A stretch of 38,986 bases of DNA from Chara braunii (lineage: Eukaryota; Streptophyta; Charophyceae; Charales; Characeae). Each line of letters begins with the position of its first letter. The first letter of the stretch is position 1. Both the position numbers and the translations under genes were made by a program. The DNA lies in contig BFEA01000849.1 of the NCBI GenBank assembly GCA_003427395.1, positions 105,807 to 144,792 on the forward strand, written 5' to 3'. Shown here piece after piece: positions 19,259 through 30,200 of the stretch. Below the pieces are notes generated by a model. The model saw nothing but the letters and a program-made list of their open reading frames with translations. It had not been told where the DNA came from and did not search any database.

Positions 19259-19330
19259 GGCGCTCGGCGCCCAGACTCCAAATGGCAGATCCTGTTCAGC
19301 CTAATCCATCATGTCACCTGTTCATCAACA
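19259..19330 (+). other. Degenerate fifth cassette E5
   Basis: The palindrome is followed by ACTCCAAATGGCAGATCCTG, which matches the start of E1/E2, then similarity fades before any donor. It appears to be a partial unit. Confidence 0.4.
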
Positions 19331-19435
19331 ACAGTCATAATAATAATAATAATAACGTCAATAATAATAATAATAAAAGTAATAGATAATAATAATAATA
19401 GTAATAATAATAGTGACACTAAATGTATACTACCT

Positions 19436-19590
19436 ATCTTTCAGGTCCGATACAGTCCAATAAAGGTGAGTTTTTCGTCGCCTGGATGCCGAGGTAACGA
19501 TTAATGGGCGGCAAGGTAAGAACGCTCTCTCTCTCTCCTGATCTTCACTCCCCTGACCAGCGAAGGGCGCAGACACTCCTCCCCGGTAAG
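19436..19590 (+). other. Possible micro-exons next to the cassette array
   Basis: TACCTATCTTTCAG is a good acceptor, followed 20-21 bases later by AAAG|GTGAGT (exon about 19445-19465). CTGACCAG is followed about 25 bases later by CCCG|GTAAGT (about 19561-19585). GGCAAG|GTAAGA lies at about 19514. A further acceptor-like CTCCCCCTCAG ends near 19678. The density of matched sites on one strand is higher than elsewhere in the window, but no product is recognised. Confidence 0.3.
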
Positions 19591-19712
19591 TTGCTTCCTA
19601 TTCTTATCCCATCGTCCTCTTCCTTGTCAACTTCACATCGTCATGTTCTCCCTTGTACCCTTGTCTCCTCCCCCTCAGGTGGTCTTCTACCTCTTACGTT
19701 TTATCCTCGTCC

Positions 19713-19714
<2 letters not shown>

Positions 19715-19809
<95 letters not shown>

Positions 19810-20001
19810 CTCTCTCTCCCGCTTTCCAATTGATCATAAGTTGCCACGTGGCATGATCGGGCACCGGCCATAACCAGTACACTCATTATCTCTCTCTCTG
19901 ACACTCACACTCACACACACACCTCTCTCTCTCTCTCACACACATTCACACTTTCTCACACACTTTCACACTCACACACACATACACACACACACACACA
20001 C
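19715..20001 (+). repeat. CT then CA microsatellites up to the assembly gap
   Basis: (CT)n with TTCTC variants runs 19715-19819. A short non-repeat stretch follows, then CT/CA repeats from 19890 to the gap edge at 20001. Confidence 0.95.
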
Positions 20002-20382
20002 NNNNNNNNNNNNNNNNNNNNNNNNNNNNNNNNNNNNNNNNNNNNNNNNNNNNNNNNNNNNNNNNNNNNNNNNNNNNNNNNNNNNNNNNNNNNNNNNNNN
20101 NNNNNNNNNNNNNNNNNNNNNNNNNNNNNNNNNNNNNNNNNNNNNNNNNNNNNNNNNNNNNNNNNNNNNNNNNNNNNNNNNNNNNNNNNNNNNNNNNNNN
20201 NNNNNNNNNNNNNNNNNNNNNNNNNNNNNNNNNNNNNNNNNNNNNNNNNNNNNNNNNNNNNNNNNNNNNNNNNNNNNNNNNNNNNNNNNNNNNNNNNNNN
20301 NNNNNNNNNNNNNNNNNNNNNNNNNNNNNNNNNNNNNNNNNNNNNNNNNNNNNNNNNNNNNNNNNNNNNNNNNNNNNNNNNN
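20002..20382. other. Assembly gap (381 N)
   Basis: A run of N that begins directly inside a CA repeat. Its true length may differ. Confidence 1.
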
Positions 20383-20613
20383 AATGAATCTTCCGGTGAA
20401 ACGTGGAAATATACACTGACACTTTTATATTTGCACATTTTATCGATCCGCGTAGCGCGCAGCGAGTCGTGGTCGGAGACTTGGCTGTTGGCCAAGATCG
20501 GAGACTTATCGTCTCCCTCTCTCACACACACACACACACACGTACACACACACACACACACGTATATGTATGGTGGTAGTGTATAGTTCCATGCTATAGG
20601 GATAGATGCATTC

Positions 20614-20653
<40 letters not shown>
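20383..20653. other. Short unassigned stretch, CA repeat and T tract
   Basis: CGGAGACTT occurs twice (about 20475 and 20503). (CA)n lies at 20523-20560 and 38 T at 20616-20653. The T tract could be the tail of a minus-strand retroposon lying to its right. Confidence 0.6.
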
Positions 20654-20654
<1 letters not shown>

Positions 20655-21249
20655 TTTGCTTTGCTTATCCTATCGAGAGAAGCACCGGGATTGGTCGCGA
20701 GGAAGGAGACTTACCCGTTTCTTTCTCTCGCTCCCCGTCGTCATCAGTCGTCGTTGTCTCCATCAATCGTCGTTGATCCGTAATCGTCTGACCACGTTGG
20801 TCAAGTTAGTATTCCCCTCCTCCCTTCTCCTTCTTCTTCATCTCCTCCTTCTTCACCTTCTTCTCCTTTATCCTCCTCCTTCTTCTTCTTCTTCTCCTTC
20901 TCCAATTCCGCGCGCGCTTTCTTTTCTGACTCGCGCTTTCTCCTTCGATTCGCGCTACCTCCGCGCGGTCCTACTCCTTTCCCCCCCCTCTCGATCTTCC
21001 CCCATGCTCTATCTCGCCATCTCCTTCGCTTCTTCCCCCGCACAATTTCTCTTCTGCTATTCCTTCTCGACGTCGGGGTCGCTTCTTCAGCGGGCTCACC
21101 TGCTACAACTCGCCTCTTCCCCGGGTGTGCGGGCTAGTACCGAGCGGGCCAAGCCTAAGGCCCTGTATCGACAACTCCACTGGGAATGAACCTTCTCGAG
21201 GTTCCGTTGTGGATTCATCGCAGCGGATGAGTCTCGGGCTATACGAGAC
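20654..21249 (+). other. Pyrimidine-rich stretch without recognised gene
   Basis: TTCTCC-rich DNA at 20811-20915 creates a 177-codon Leu/Ser-rich open frame (20656-21189) that looks like a composition artefact. Small hairpins occur at 21213-21230 (TTCATC/GATGAG) and around TCTCGGGCTATACGAGA (about 21231). Confidence 0.4.
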
Positions 21250-21345
21250 GGAAATAAAGAAGAAAAGAAAAATAACCAAAAATGATAAAAATAATAAAGG
21301 TAAAATAAAAATATGTATAAAAAAATAATAAAAAAAATAGAATTT
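21250..21345 (+). repeat. A-rich tract
   Basis: Almost only A with scattered T and G, such as AAATAAAGAAG and AAAATAATAAAG. It resembles an old retroposon tail. Confidence 0.6.
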
Positions 21346-21389
21346 AACAATCAACTTTCCTAATGCCAAGTGTCGTGTTACTGTTTCAA

Positions 21390-21600
21390 ACGGGGCTCAG
21401 TCCTAACTAACTGACTAACTCTAATTACTTCTAACCCTAAGGTCGCGGGTTCAAGGCCCGACCGCTCGAAACGGTGCAAAACAAAAGTGGGGCTCCGTTT
21501 CAAAAGGAGCCCCAAGGTCGGGGTGGACTTGATCCCTATACCTCGAGCTTGACAGCCCGGCACCCTAACCTACTAAGCTAGCTCCCACTTCGAGTAAAAG
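21390..21600 (-). mobile_element. tRNA-like SINE pieces on both strands
   Basis: On the minus strand TAGCTTAGTAGG (21580-21569) and GGGATCAAGTCC (21536-21525) resemble pol III A and B boxes at proper spacing. On the plus strand GCGGGTTCAAGGCCCG (about 21447-21462) is a good T-arm/B box. A hairpin GGGGCTCC/GGAGCCCC lies at about 21490-21513. The word GGGGCTCAGTCC flanks the region at about 21393 and 21630. Neither tRNA-like piece has a pairing acceptor stem. Confidence 0.45.
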
Positions 21601-22640
21601 AGGAGCAGCTTAGTATATAAACAGTAGCGGGGCTCAGTCCGACCCGTGGCCTGAGCCCATTTTTCCTAAGTTAGTGGGTGTGTACGCTTGCAGGTTGGTG
21701 TGCCTGTCTGAATGTTTGCCTGCTTGAGTGTGTGTGTGACCTGCAATGACACTTGTTTGAGTGGAAGGCCCGAAGGGCCTGTACTTAGCCGTGGCCGCGC
21801 CATTTGAGGGTCGCGGCGGGAAAATTATAAGGTAGCGAGGGAAATCCGCACACTCAGAACAGCGGGAAAAACACTCAAGTAGCAGGTAGGCTGATACCAC
21901 ACCTAGTAAAGGCAGATGTGCCGCCCACTCGATGCCGAGTAGAAAAAGACAGAAGTTGGCATTTCCAGAGGCCCAGTACCGTCAGTTAGGCGGGTACTTG
22001 TTCCAATAGTATGAGTCTAGGCTCTGTGCAGACGATATCAGAGTTTGCAACGGTGTCCCCCTTTTGTAGAGGGACGAAGGCATCGGTCGCTCGGGTAGTC
22101 ATGCGGTCAGGAAGTCACCTCCCAAGGGGCAACTCCCTTTCTACCTACGGGAGGCTGAGCTAGAGCCTCAACCCCGCTTACGGTGCATTAGTAAGGATAA
22201 AGGTACCGCTTGTGCAAATGTCAACAATCGGGGCGCTACCTCAACCCAGATGACTATACACTAATAATTGCTCCGGTCGTACGACCGGGGCGCGTATTAT
22301 TTGACTAATGTACTGACGATTAAGTCTCAGCGTACATCGTAGATCTATTCGTCATAACATCAACCCTATCGACCCTTCAACCTCTTTGGTAGAAGGGTAT
22401 TACTGCAGATCCTAACCATCACAGCGTGCGTCATAACAACGCGCGTGCATACTTAACGGAATTTTCTCGCCGATTCGCCCCGGCCTTATTGGCAGAGGAA
22501 TTCGTTTCGAGTGTCACGCTCAAGCGTGCACACCCTTTCCATTCCAGACTGGCTTCATCACGGTAGCCGACGTCGTCACTGTGTCGAATGCAAAAGCATG
22601 GCCAAATACCCTTGTAAGGGTATTTGGTCCGATAAGGTTA
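21601..22640. other. No recognised gene; two perfect small palindromes
   Basis: CCGGTCGTACGACCGG at 22273-22288 is a perfect 16-bp palindrome, flanked by AATAAT and ATTATT. CCAAATACCCTT and AAGGGTATTTGG pair around two bases at 22602-22627. CACGCTCAAGCGTG lies near 22516. No coding frame is supported. Confidence 0.45.
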
Positions 22641-24236
22641 TTTGGCCCGACAACGTAATTTCCAGTGTTGGATAGTGTTAAATCCGAGCTTCATCCTTGA
22701 GAAAGACGATGACAATTCTTCACCACCAGTGGGGAAACCTCTGATCCAAATAAGAGTTCATGAATACCATGTGGGAATGATCCACCTCACGCCCAAGGGG
22801 CTCTTATGCCAACCTGGCAGAGTACACAATTAAGATCGGATATTCGATGAACCAACCACCTAAACAACCAATTGTAGCTGCTCGTACTAGATGGGCTCAA
22901 CTGATGCAAAGCAGCGAGCCTGATCTAGACGCTGCAATTACCTCCTGTTGAGAGCAGGTGTTGCTAATCCCCAACCAGAGACATGCATCTCTTCTTTGGT
23001 TGGTTTCCATGGTTTCGACCCCATCTGCAGTATGGCTTGCAGAACGGGGATTGAGAATTGATATTAAGTGTCTAAGATGCCAATGGGCGTTCGAATCTTT
23101 TACCCACCTTTGTTGGGATTGGCTGGCCTCGAACAGTATATGGACATGGATTATCAAGCACTGGAACAGAGCTTCAAACACCGCAATGGTCTGGTCCAAG
23201 GAATGGACCCTGCTGGGAGGCATTCTAGCCTCGTTATCAAAGACCAAAGGGTGGGGCTATGTAGCACAGGTTTTCCGAGCTACTGGCTTCGCAGTGATTT
23301 GGCAGCACCGGAATGAAACAGTGTTTAAAGGTAAGGATTTAACAAATAAGCAGATTCGTAATACCTTCTGCTTGGGGATGAGAAGAGCCATCCAAACAGA
23401 CTGGCAGAGGAAAGTTAGCTACCGAAGAAATCCGTGTCGGGATTACTCTGGTTTCTGGACACCTGGGCAGTAGGCCAAACCATAGTGAGAGTGGATGGTG
23501 AACGCATCATTTTCAGTGACTGGCTCCTCCAGAACTGAACAGTTTTGTACTAGTTGTAGTCTCTTAGACAGTCTACCTCTCTTTTGACATGCAACCTAAC
23601 TGCCCGGTTGTTATTCTTCCTGGGCGGGTCGCAGTAGACATGCAGGTGGGAAGCAACAGAGGAGGGAGCGACATCATTCAGCCCCGCGGTATTAGGGACC
23701 TTGTTTTTCCTTATGGTAGTTAGGTAGATAGTAAAATACGATAGGATTGCTTTCTTTGAATCGACAATTTTGAAATAATAGAACTATTAGTGGTTGTTTT
23801 GCTTTAGTTTCTGGTGCTTTGGATGTGGAGTAGGACCTCACATTGTGCTTTGTACTGGGTAGATTAGATATAGAAAAGGGGACATATATTGCTCTCTGTC
23901 GTTTATCTTTTTTGCTTGGCCTTTTGTTTTTGTTAGCTCATTTCTTTTTGTGACAGTTATGTCCTTTTGGATTGTTAGGCTTTTCAGGACGGGTGAACAA
24001 TGTTTAATTGTTTTTTCCTTTCTTCCCAAGGTTGGGTAATGTCAGAACAGCAGTCATGATTCAACCATTTCTGTTTTTAGACTATTATCCCCAACGCCTG
24101 CACCATAACCTGGGTAATGGTCCCAGAGGCTACTTGTTTTCCAACTTTCCGGGTTGTTTTGTGGAGGGATTTCCGACCTCCTTTTCTTGTTATAATGGAT
24201 TGCCAAGTTGATTTAAAAAAATAAAATAAAAAAAAT
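22640..24236 (+). mobile_element. LINE C, 5'-truncated, ending in an A-rich tail
   Basis: A coding piece of the ORF2 C-terminus is followed by about 740 bases of 3' UTR and an A-rich tail (24213-24236). The left limit is uncertain; reading in the ORF2 frame can be followed back to about 22800. Confidence 0.65.
22800..23473 (+). pseudogene. LINE C: C-terminal ORF2 with zf-RVT-like motif
   Basis: The frame reads EYTIKIGYSMNQPPKQP, TRWAQLMQSSEPDLD, a TGA at 22949-22951, then EQVLLIPNQRHASLLW, then the cysteine pair CLRCQWAFESFTH, then FAVIWQHRNETVFKG, ending at a stop at 23471-23473. The block order matches LINE A and LINE D. The last ligand of the zinc motif (HLCWDW) is not in the usual H-x3-C form. 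The TGA falls near the Trp seen in LINE A (RWNEQ). It is not functional. Confidence 0.75.
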
Positions 24237-24897
24237 TCATGGGTTGGTACGATCTCCTTCACGTAAGTCTTTATAGTGATGTACGGTGGCAATAAAATGT
24301 GTCCATGAACACAGCCACGAGGATGAACAAGTAATGGCTATAGGGGTAAATTCATCCCCATGTATCTCATGATGCCTCTAAAAGGCCATCCGACAGACGC
24401 GGAAGCGTTCCTGTCAGATCCACCACTATATCTGAATTTCACATTTCAAGTAGTATTTCTCAGAGCCGAAAAAAAAAAACGAAGCCTGGAAATCACCCCC
24501 CCCCCCTTTAAAGCCCATAAAATCCTGACTTCCCGCCCATGCAAAGCCACAAGCTATCATGTCCAAGTTAGTCCAACTTCGTTTTTTTTTTTTTTTTGGC
24601 GCATCTTATTGGACGGGAGGTGGGCATCTTTACAGTCCCCGCTCGGAAACTACCAGGCCGTCGAGATCCGATCTATTCGACGGCCGTACTGAGTCACTCG
24701 ATGCCACACATGATCGAAATCCTGAACGGTGTGGTAGAATACCTTGCTAGGGGTGAAGTCTCACCGCTCAAGTTTAAGTTTTTTTTTTTTTTTCTAAATA
24801 TAAAATTCCATTTCAAAACATCATTTCGAACGAGGCCAGGGACCTCACAATTGAATCCGGAGTTATCCCGGGAGCGTCAGCCGGTTTCGCTTCTTAG
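24237..24897. other. No recognised gene; poly(T) tracts and a hairpin
   Basis: T tracts occur at 24583-24597 and 24779-24793 and a C-run at 24496-24506. GGCCGTCGA (24656-24664) pairs with TCGACGGCC (24677-24685). An open frame of 260 codons from 24596 runs into the MITE and is not a gene. Confidence 0.45.
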
Positions 24898-25286
24898 GGT
24901 CTCGCCACACAGGCTGTCGAGAGTTTCGACAGGTGTCAGAAAAAATTCGAAAGTTCGTGGTCGACAGTTTACCCCCCCTTCGCCACACCTGCTGTCGAGG
25001 GGCAAGGTTTTTGGTCATGGCCAGGCGGACGATGGTGACGGAACAGTCCCAAACAACGCAAATTTGACCCTGACAACGCAAATTCAGACGCAATTTTCGA
25101 AAGGTCGGCGGGGCACTGTCGAATTTTCGTCATCTGCAGGCGGGAGGAAACGGTTGTTGGAGTGCGGCTGTCGAAAGTACCATTCTGACACCTGTCAAAA
25201 GTTTTTCAAGCCGCAATTCTTCGAAAGTCTGTGTGGCGATGCAAAATTGTCGAAAACCGGGTTTTCGACAGCCTGTGTGGCGAGCC
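24898..25286. mobile_element. TIR element (MITE-size) with subterminal repeats
   Basis: The left end CTCGCCACACAGGCTGTCGA and right end TCGACAGCCTGTGTGGCGAG are perfect inverted repeats of 20 bases about 385 bases apart. Inside, CTGTCGA/TCGACAG and TTCGAAAG recur many times, especially near the ends, as do subterminal transposase-binding repeats of hAT and Mutator elements. Flanking CTTCTTAG and CCTTTTAG agree at 6 of 8 bases, and TTA is shared, so the target duplication is ambiguous. No transposase is encoded. Confidence 0.75.
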
Positions 25287-26143
25287 TTTTAGACTCTAGA
25301 GCACCTAAACTAACTACCTCAAGATGCATACCCCTCTCCCTCCTATTTTTGTCTTCTACTCCTTCCTATCTCTTTTAACAGGCCTACCCTGACAGCCTAC
25401 ATAGTTTACAAAAAAAGGACTGGCACGTTTCCCGATAACTTTCACCTCTCTTACTAGTCAGACCCATATACTTCAAAAATTACCACTTGAAAAAAAAAAA
25501 AAAAAAAACCACCTGAAATCTAAATCCTTCCCTAACACTTTCTCCTACGTATTATTTCTTACCTTCTACTGTCATTCCTTTCCCATTAGTCGTACTTGTA
25601 CTATTGCGTTTAAGTTATCTATATATCTATTTGGCCTATTGCGGCCTCCCCAAGAGATTCAAGCAAGGATGAACTTTTAGCGGTTCTAGTCTGTCAATAC
25701 CCTCAGTGCCTTTTGCCCTTGTAAGAGCCAATGGGCGAGTTTAAGCTCTCCCTCTATGGTGGTCGAGGCAAGTTTAAGTTTAGAAAACGCAACCGTGTGA
25801 CACCATTTTGACATTAATAAATTTAAAACAAGAAACTAAAAAACTGGAAAAAAAAAACGCTAGAAACAACTTTTCTCCTTATTTTTGATTAAGTAACTCG
25901 GAGAAATGAGACACGTCTGGCATAGTCGGAGTGAATGTCTCCCTGGAAAAAGTATACTTCCCGTGGTGAGGGGACAGGAGGTCACCATTCGTAAAATGGA
26001 CAAGGACAACATGGATGGCCATATGCGTTCATTGCCCAAAGAAGGAAGAGAGTTTGATGCAAGAGAACCAAACACAGTTGTTAGAGTTCCTCCGTTTCAT
26101 GGAGTAATAATGTTAAAAATAAAATAAAACAAAAGGCACATAA
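25287..26143. other. No recognised gene
   Basis: AT-rich DNA with an A-run at about 25490-25508. The open frame at 25906-26127 has no recognised motif. Confidence 0.4.
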
Positions 26144-26649
26144 GTTGAGAAATGTAACTACCCTACCGATGGAAAATGGTTTCCCGCCCAAACGGAAAGG
26201 GCCAAAGCATACGACAAAACGGATTTCACGTCAAAGAAAAAATGTACAAACGACCAAATCTAATAGGTTATTCTCTTGTATTTCGGTACCTTTAGATTTT
26301 CAATACATCAACGGCAGAGCTCCATCCCACCATGCCACACGTGATAGAAAGATCAGCATTGAGAAAACTCAACTTCGGTGGTGGGACTAGTCCCACCTAC
26401 AGCATTGAGTTTTTTAAACGCTGAGCTTTCTATCACACGCGGCATGGTGGGACGGAGCCCTGTCGTTGATGTATTGCAATCTAATGGTACCGAAATACAG
26501 GAGAATAACCTATTAAATTTTGTCTTTTTTTAGAGTTTTTCTTTGACGTGAAATCCGTTTTGTAGTATGCTTTGGCCCTTTTGGTTTGGGCGGGAAACCA
26601 TTTTCCATTGAGAAAACTATCCTACCGAGGGTAGGGTACATTTCTCAAC
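26144..26649. mobile_element. 506-bp foldback element
   Basis: Nearly the whole length is one inverted repeat. The outer end GTTGAGAAATGTA pairs with TACATTTCTCAAC, and blocks GGAAAATGGTTTCCCGCCCA, GGATTTCACGTCAAAG and ATTCTCTTGTATTTCGGTACC have counterparts in the other arm. The centre is a perfect 16-bp palindrome GTGGGACTAGTCCCAC (26381-26396). The right arm carries about 20 extra bases. No target duplication is clear. Confidence 0.85.
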
Positions 26650-27269
26650 AGCAGTGTCTTTCCTTTTTTTGTGTTTTTTTTTTTTTTTTTTTTTTAAATA
26701 GGGGCCCAGTGTCCAAGGCTATATTATCAATGTGGAAAACTTGAGGCCGGGGTCCTCACAGTCTACCCGGATAGCGTAACATAACTTCTGTTGGAAGCCT
26801 TACGCAATTTTGTTTTTTACGAGACTCATAATGGACCCGAGACATCAACATCCTTCGTCCAAATACCAGTATCCATAAAGATGGTTTTCCAGCACCTTGC
26901 CTGCCTACCACATCAAGCCTACTCAACAAATCAACATAAAATCTCCACTATCTATTTTACTTAACTCTATTCACCAAAATCACGCTTTTTAAGCTAAAAA
27001 GGCTATGACGCCTTGACAAGCAGCTCAACCGGTCTATAAGTCGACCTGAATTCAGCTCGCTTCACTTACGCGAGCCAAAATTTAAAGAATAACTTTCGGT
27101 CACTGGGAGGAGAAAATAAAATTACCTTGGTGCATTTACCCCACGTTTGTGAGAACCATAACTGCCCTTTACGGGGATGTCTTTTGTGATTATACCATCA
27201 GTTTTTATGATCTGCTTCAGTGAGGAATTGACAACTACTATTTGACTGTGAAAGGTAGGAGCTTCCTAC

Positions 27270-30200
27270 TTGAAAGTTCCTCTATTGCGCGATTTCCACA
27301 GGGCTTCCATCATGACTCCTCTGCAGGTCAAAGCCATATATGGTCAGCCTGAGGAGAAGTCTGAACCAGGCCGAGCTAACCCATATGTAAACCATTACTG
27401 GCTCCATTTGAAAAAGTCCCCTGCCATGTCCTTTCACCGTTCTTTCCACCATTTCCATACCTGCAGTAGAGCCACACGTGTGTGGCAGTCTCCCATCCCC
27501 ACTGGCATCGAGAACACTGGGTGTTGATGTCCATCCCCTTAGAATTCAGCTAGATTGCAGACGGTATCACTAAGAGTGATTATTGCCAAATTAAACTAGC
27601 TTGCCTTTGAGAGGTCATCGTTTTCTTCCATAAGACAAACAGGTCTACATTTCCCAATGAAAAACTCGACTCTTTGGTGAGTCTTTCTGTTGCAGTAACC
27701 ACTTGTTGTTTTACCACTGCTGATCGCAAAACTTGAACTCCCATTTTCGTGGAATAGCTTATTACTCGTGTGAAAACTTTTGGACCCGTAATTCTCTTCC
27801 ACCCGCATAGAAGTGGCTTAATCCTCAGCTGAGAGGCATCATCTGAGATAAGGACAGCCTTCTCGCCTCTGACAAAAGTTTCAACCTTTACTCTGCATTC
27901 CAGAAGACCTAGTGAAGTATCCATCACTCGATCCTCACTGTACTTAATCATTTCAAATGGCACAACTAATAGACTTCGTTTCCAGACTTGAACCTTTATG
28001 CCCTGGGGGATCTCTGGACCAGTTATCCTTAGTACTTCTATTCTATCCTCCGGATCCCGGACCCAAGTCCCCGCCAAGTGTTCCATCGAGGCTGGGAGAA
28101 GGTTCTGCCAGAAGGTAGGAATACTGGTAAATAATTGTCTGTAGTTTGCTTCAACATTGCGTGAGCGGGGAAGCTTGAGTCTGAGTCGAGCAACCGTCAA
28201 CCATGTATCTGACATTTCATCCCAAATATCTTGTATCAGGATTACTCCCTTCTCAATTCAGACTTTCCCAAAGGACCCAGTACTACCATCTGCCTTGTAG
28301 GTGGAGTCATCCTGCGTCTTAATATATTCGTTCTCAAAGAGTATTTGGTTGAGCACTTCCCTTCTCGTAGTAAGGGGGAGCCAGACTTGAGGAAACAGTT
28401 TGTGCCAAACTCTCATAATATTGTGTCAGATCCTTGACTTGGGTCTTAGGGATGTGAAAGAATGAATGAAGCACCATGTCCATACATCCTCTTGTCTTAA
28501 CAAGGACTACTCCTTTGCGAGAAGATATTATGCTAACTACACCCAAAGCTTGGATCTGATACCGAAAACTGTTGCAATGATCCATTTTGTTAAAAGAGTC
28601 AGGTTTTGTTGGACTGGGTCTAAAATACCCAGACCTCCTTGCGTTCTGGAGCACGCAATAGATTTCCATGTCACTTTCCAAATAAACCTTGTTGAGCTAC
28701 AAGGCCAGGCTTCTATAGAAACCGTGTTATGTCTCTCTTAATTTGAATGTAAGCTCGTTTGCCCAACAAATGGACTGACAGGGGGAACCACAGGACTGAA
28801 AGGGCAGCCGATGTTAATACCAGAGCCCTACCAAACAACGTCAGTTTGAAATTGTGTACCCAACCAGAAATACGAGCAGAGACTTTATCTGCCAGAACCG
28901 CATCTTGGGCTTCTATGCAATTTGACAATGAGACCTGAACCCCTAAAAAGCGATCTGAGGCATCTATAGGTATCTGCTTGAGGCCCCAATCCACGCTCAA
29001 CACGCGAGGGGAGGGAAGAAAATAGACTGATTTTTCCCAATTGATGGAGGTCTCCGAAAGGATACAATATGAGTCAATAGTTTATTTTAATCCTTGTAAT
29101 GCTGTCGGGTTGTTTTCGTAGGCGACAATTAGGTCGTCTGCTAAAGCCCCCCCCCCCCCTTCCATTCTAGTTGGGGGGAAAGTTTCAAACCCGTCGCTGC
29201 TGCTAAGTTATTTCTAATATTAACTAACAGAATCTCTAACTGTAGGACAAATAATAACGGAGCCATGGGCAGCCCTGTCTCAGGGACCGTGTCAGTCTGA
29301 ATTCCTTCGAGAGTCTGCCATTTACAATCACCACAGAGGAAGTTTGTTCATAGCTTGTACTCACCCATGTGCGAAAAGTTAGACCAAAACTCATTCTTTT
29401 CAGCGTGGTGTGAACAAAGCACCACCCTACTTTATCATATGTCTTCTCCATATCTAGGAGAAGGACGACCACATCCCTTTTTTCTTTATCAATGATGTTC
29501 AGGGCTTGAATTGTAGACAAAATATTTTCAAATATTGAGCGTCCTTTAACAAAAGCCCCCTGTTCCCATCTAATCAGGTCCGAGAGTAATTTAGCCTATT
29601 GAATCGTCGGGGTTTTGACCATTTACTTATAGGTCACATTGAGGACCGTAATGGGCCGCCAATTTTTAACCTCTCGCTTATCACCCTTCTTGTACAATAC
29701 AAAAATCGTCCCTTGGGTAAATCCTTTAGGGAACTTCCCTGTCGTGCGTGTTTGATTGTAGATTTCGCAGAGGAAAGAGGCCCAGACCCTCCACGTAGAT
29801 AAAAAGAATTATATGGGGAGGCCATCAAGGCCAGGGCATTTGCCCTTGGCCATGGCTTTGGCTGCCTTAAGCAACTCATATTCCTCTATGGGTCTGTCCA
29901 ATTCTTCGCCCATAGATCTGGAAATGGCTGACTTTGACTGCTTCCAAAAATTGGAATTTTCAGAGAGATCTAGCCGAGGGTGATTTAAAAAGACGTCGAG
30001 TGGACACAATGTCCCTAAAGTACTCTAGAGTGTATGAACACATCTGAACTGTGTCTAATTCAGGTGAGGCTGAAATGTTGAACGGATGCAGGACTCTCTG
30101 ATAGGGGTTTGACTTTGCCTAGTTAACAGTATGCGAAACGTCGGTTTAGTCATCCTATCATATCCTATAATATTCCTAAGTTGCAAAAATTTCAATAATT

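Larger units (their letters stand above)
16330..19330 (+). repeat. Tandem array of 0.2-1 kb units with exon-like cassettes
   Basis: A full unit runs in this order: a block X with GGATATCCAGGG and GCTGAGTCGCCAT, an (AAT)n tract, a block containing TTGCATCACG, a 13-bp GC palindrome, an exon-like cassette of about 110 bases ending CAG|GT, and a pyrimidine-rich stretch. Block X is clear at 16345-16530 and 18105-18300 and weak at 17165-17400. Palindromes lie at 16752, 17757, 18599, 19073 and 19259, so the units shorten rightwards (1005, 842, 474, 186 bases). Similarity extends through exon-like and intron-like parts alike, so the array grew by segmental duplication. AAT tracts lie at about 16541-16629, 17444-17555, 18308-18401, 18798-18873 and 19335-19410. 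Confidence 0.8.

Noticed and set aside
20656-21189. 177-codon open frame
   Set aside because: Leu/Ser runs come from TTC/CTC-rich DNA; there is no motif and no splice context.
24596-25378. 260-codon open frame
   Set aside because: It runs from unassigned DNA through a poly(T) tract and across the whole TIR element, with no domain.
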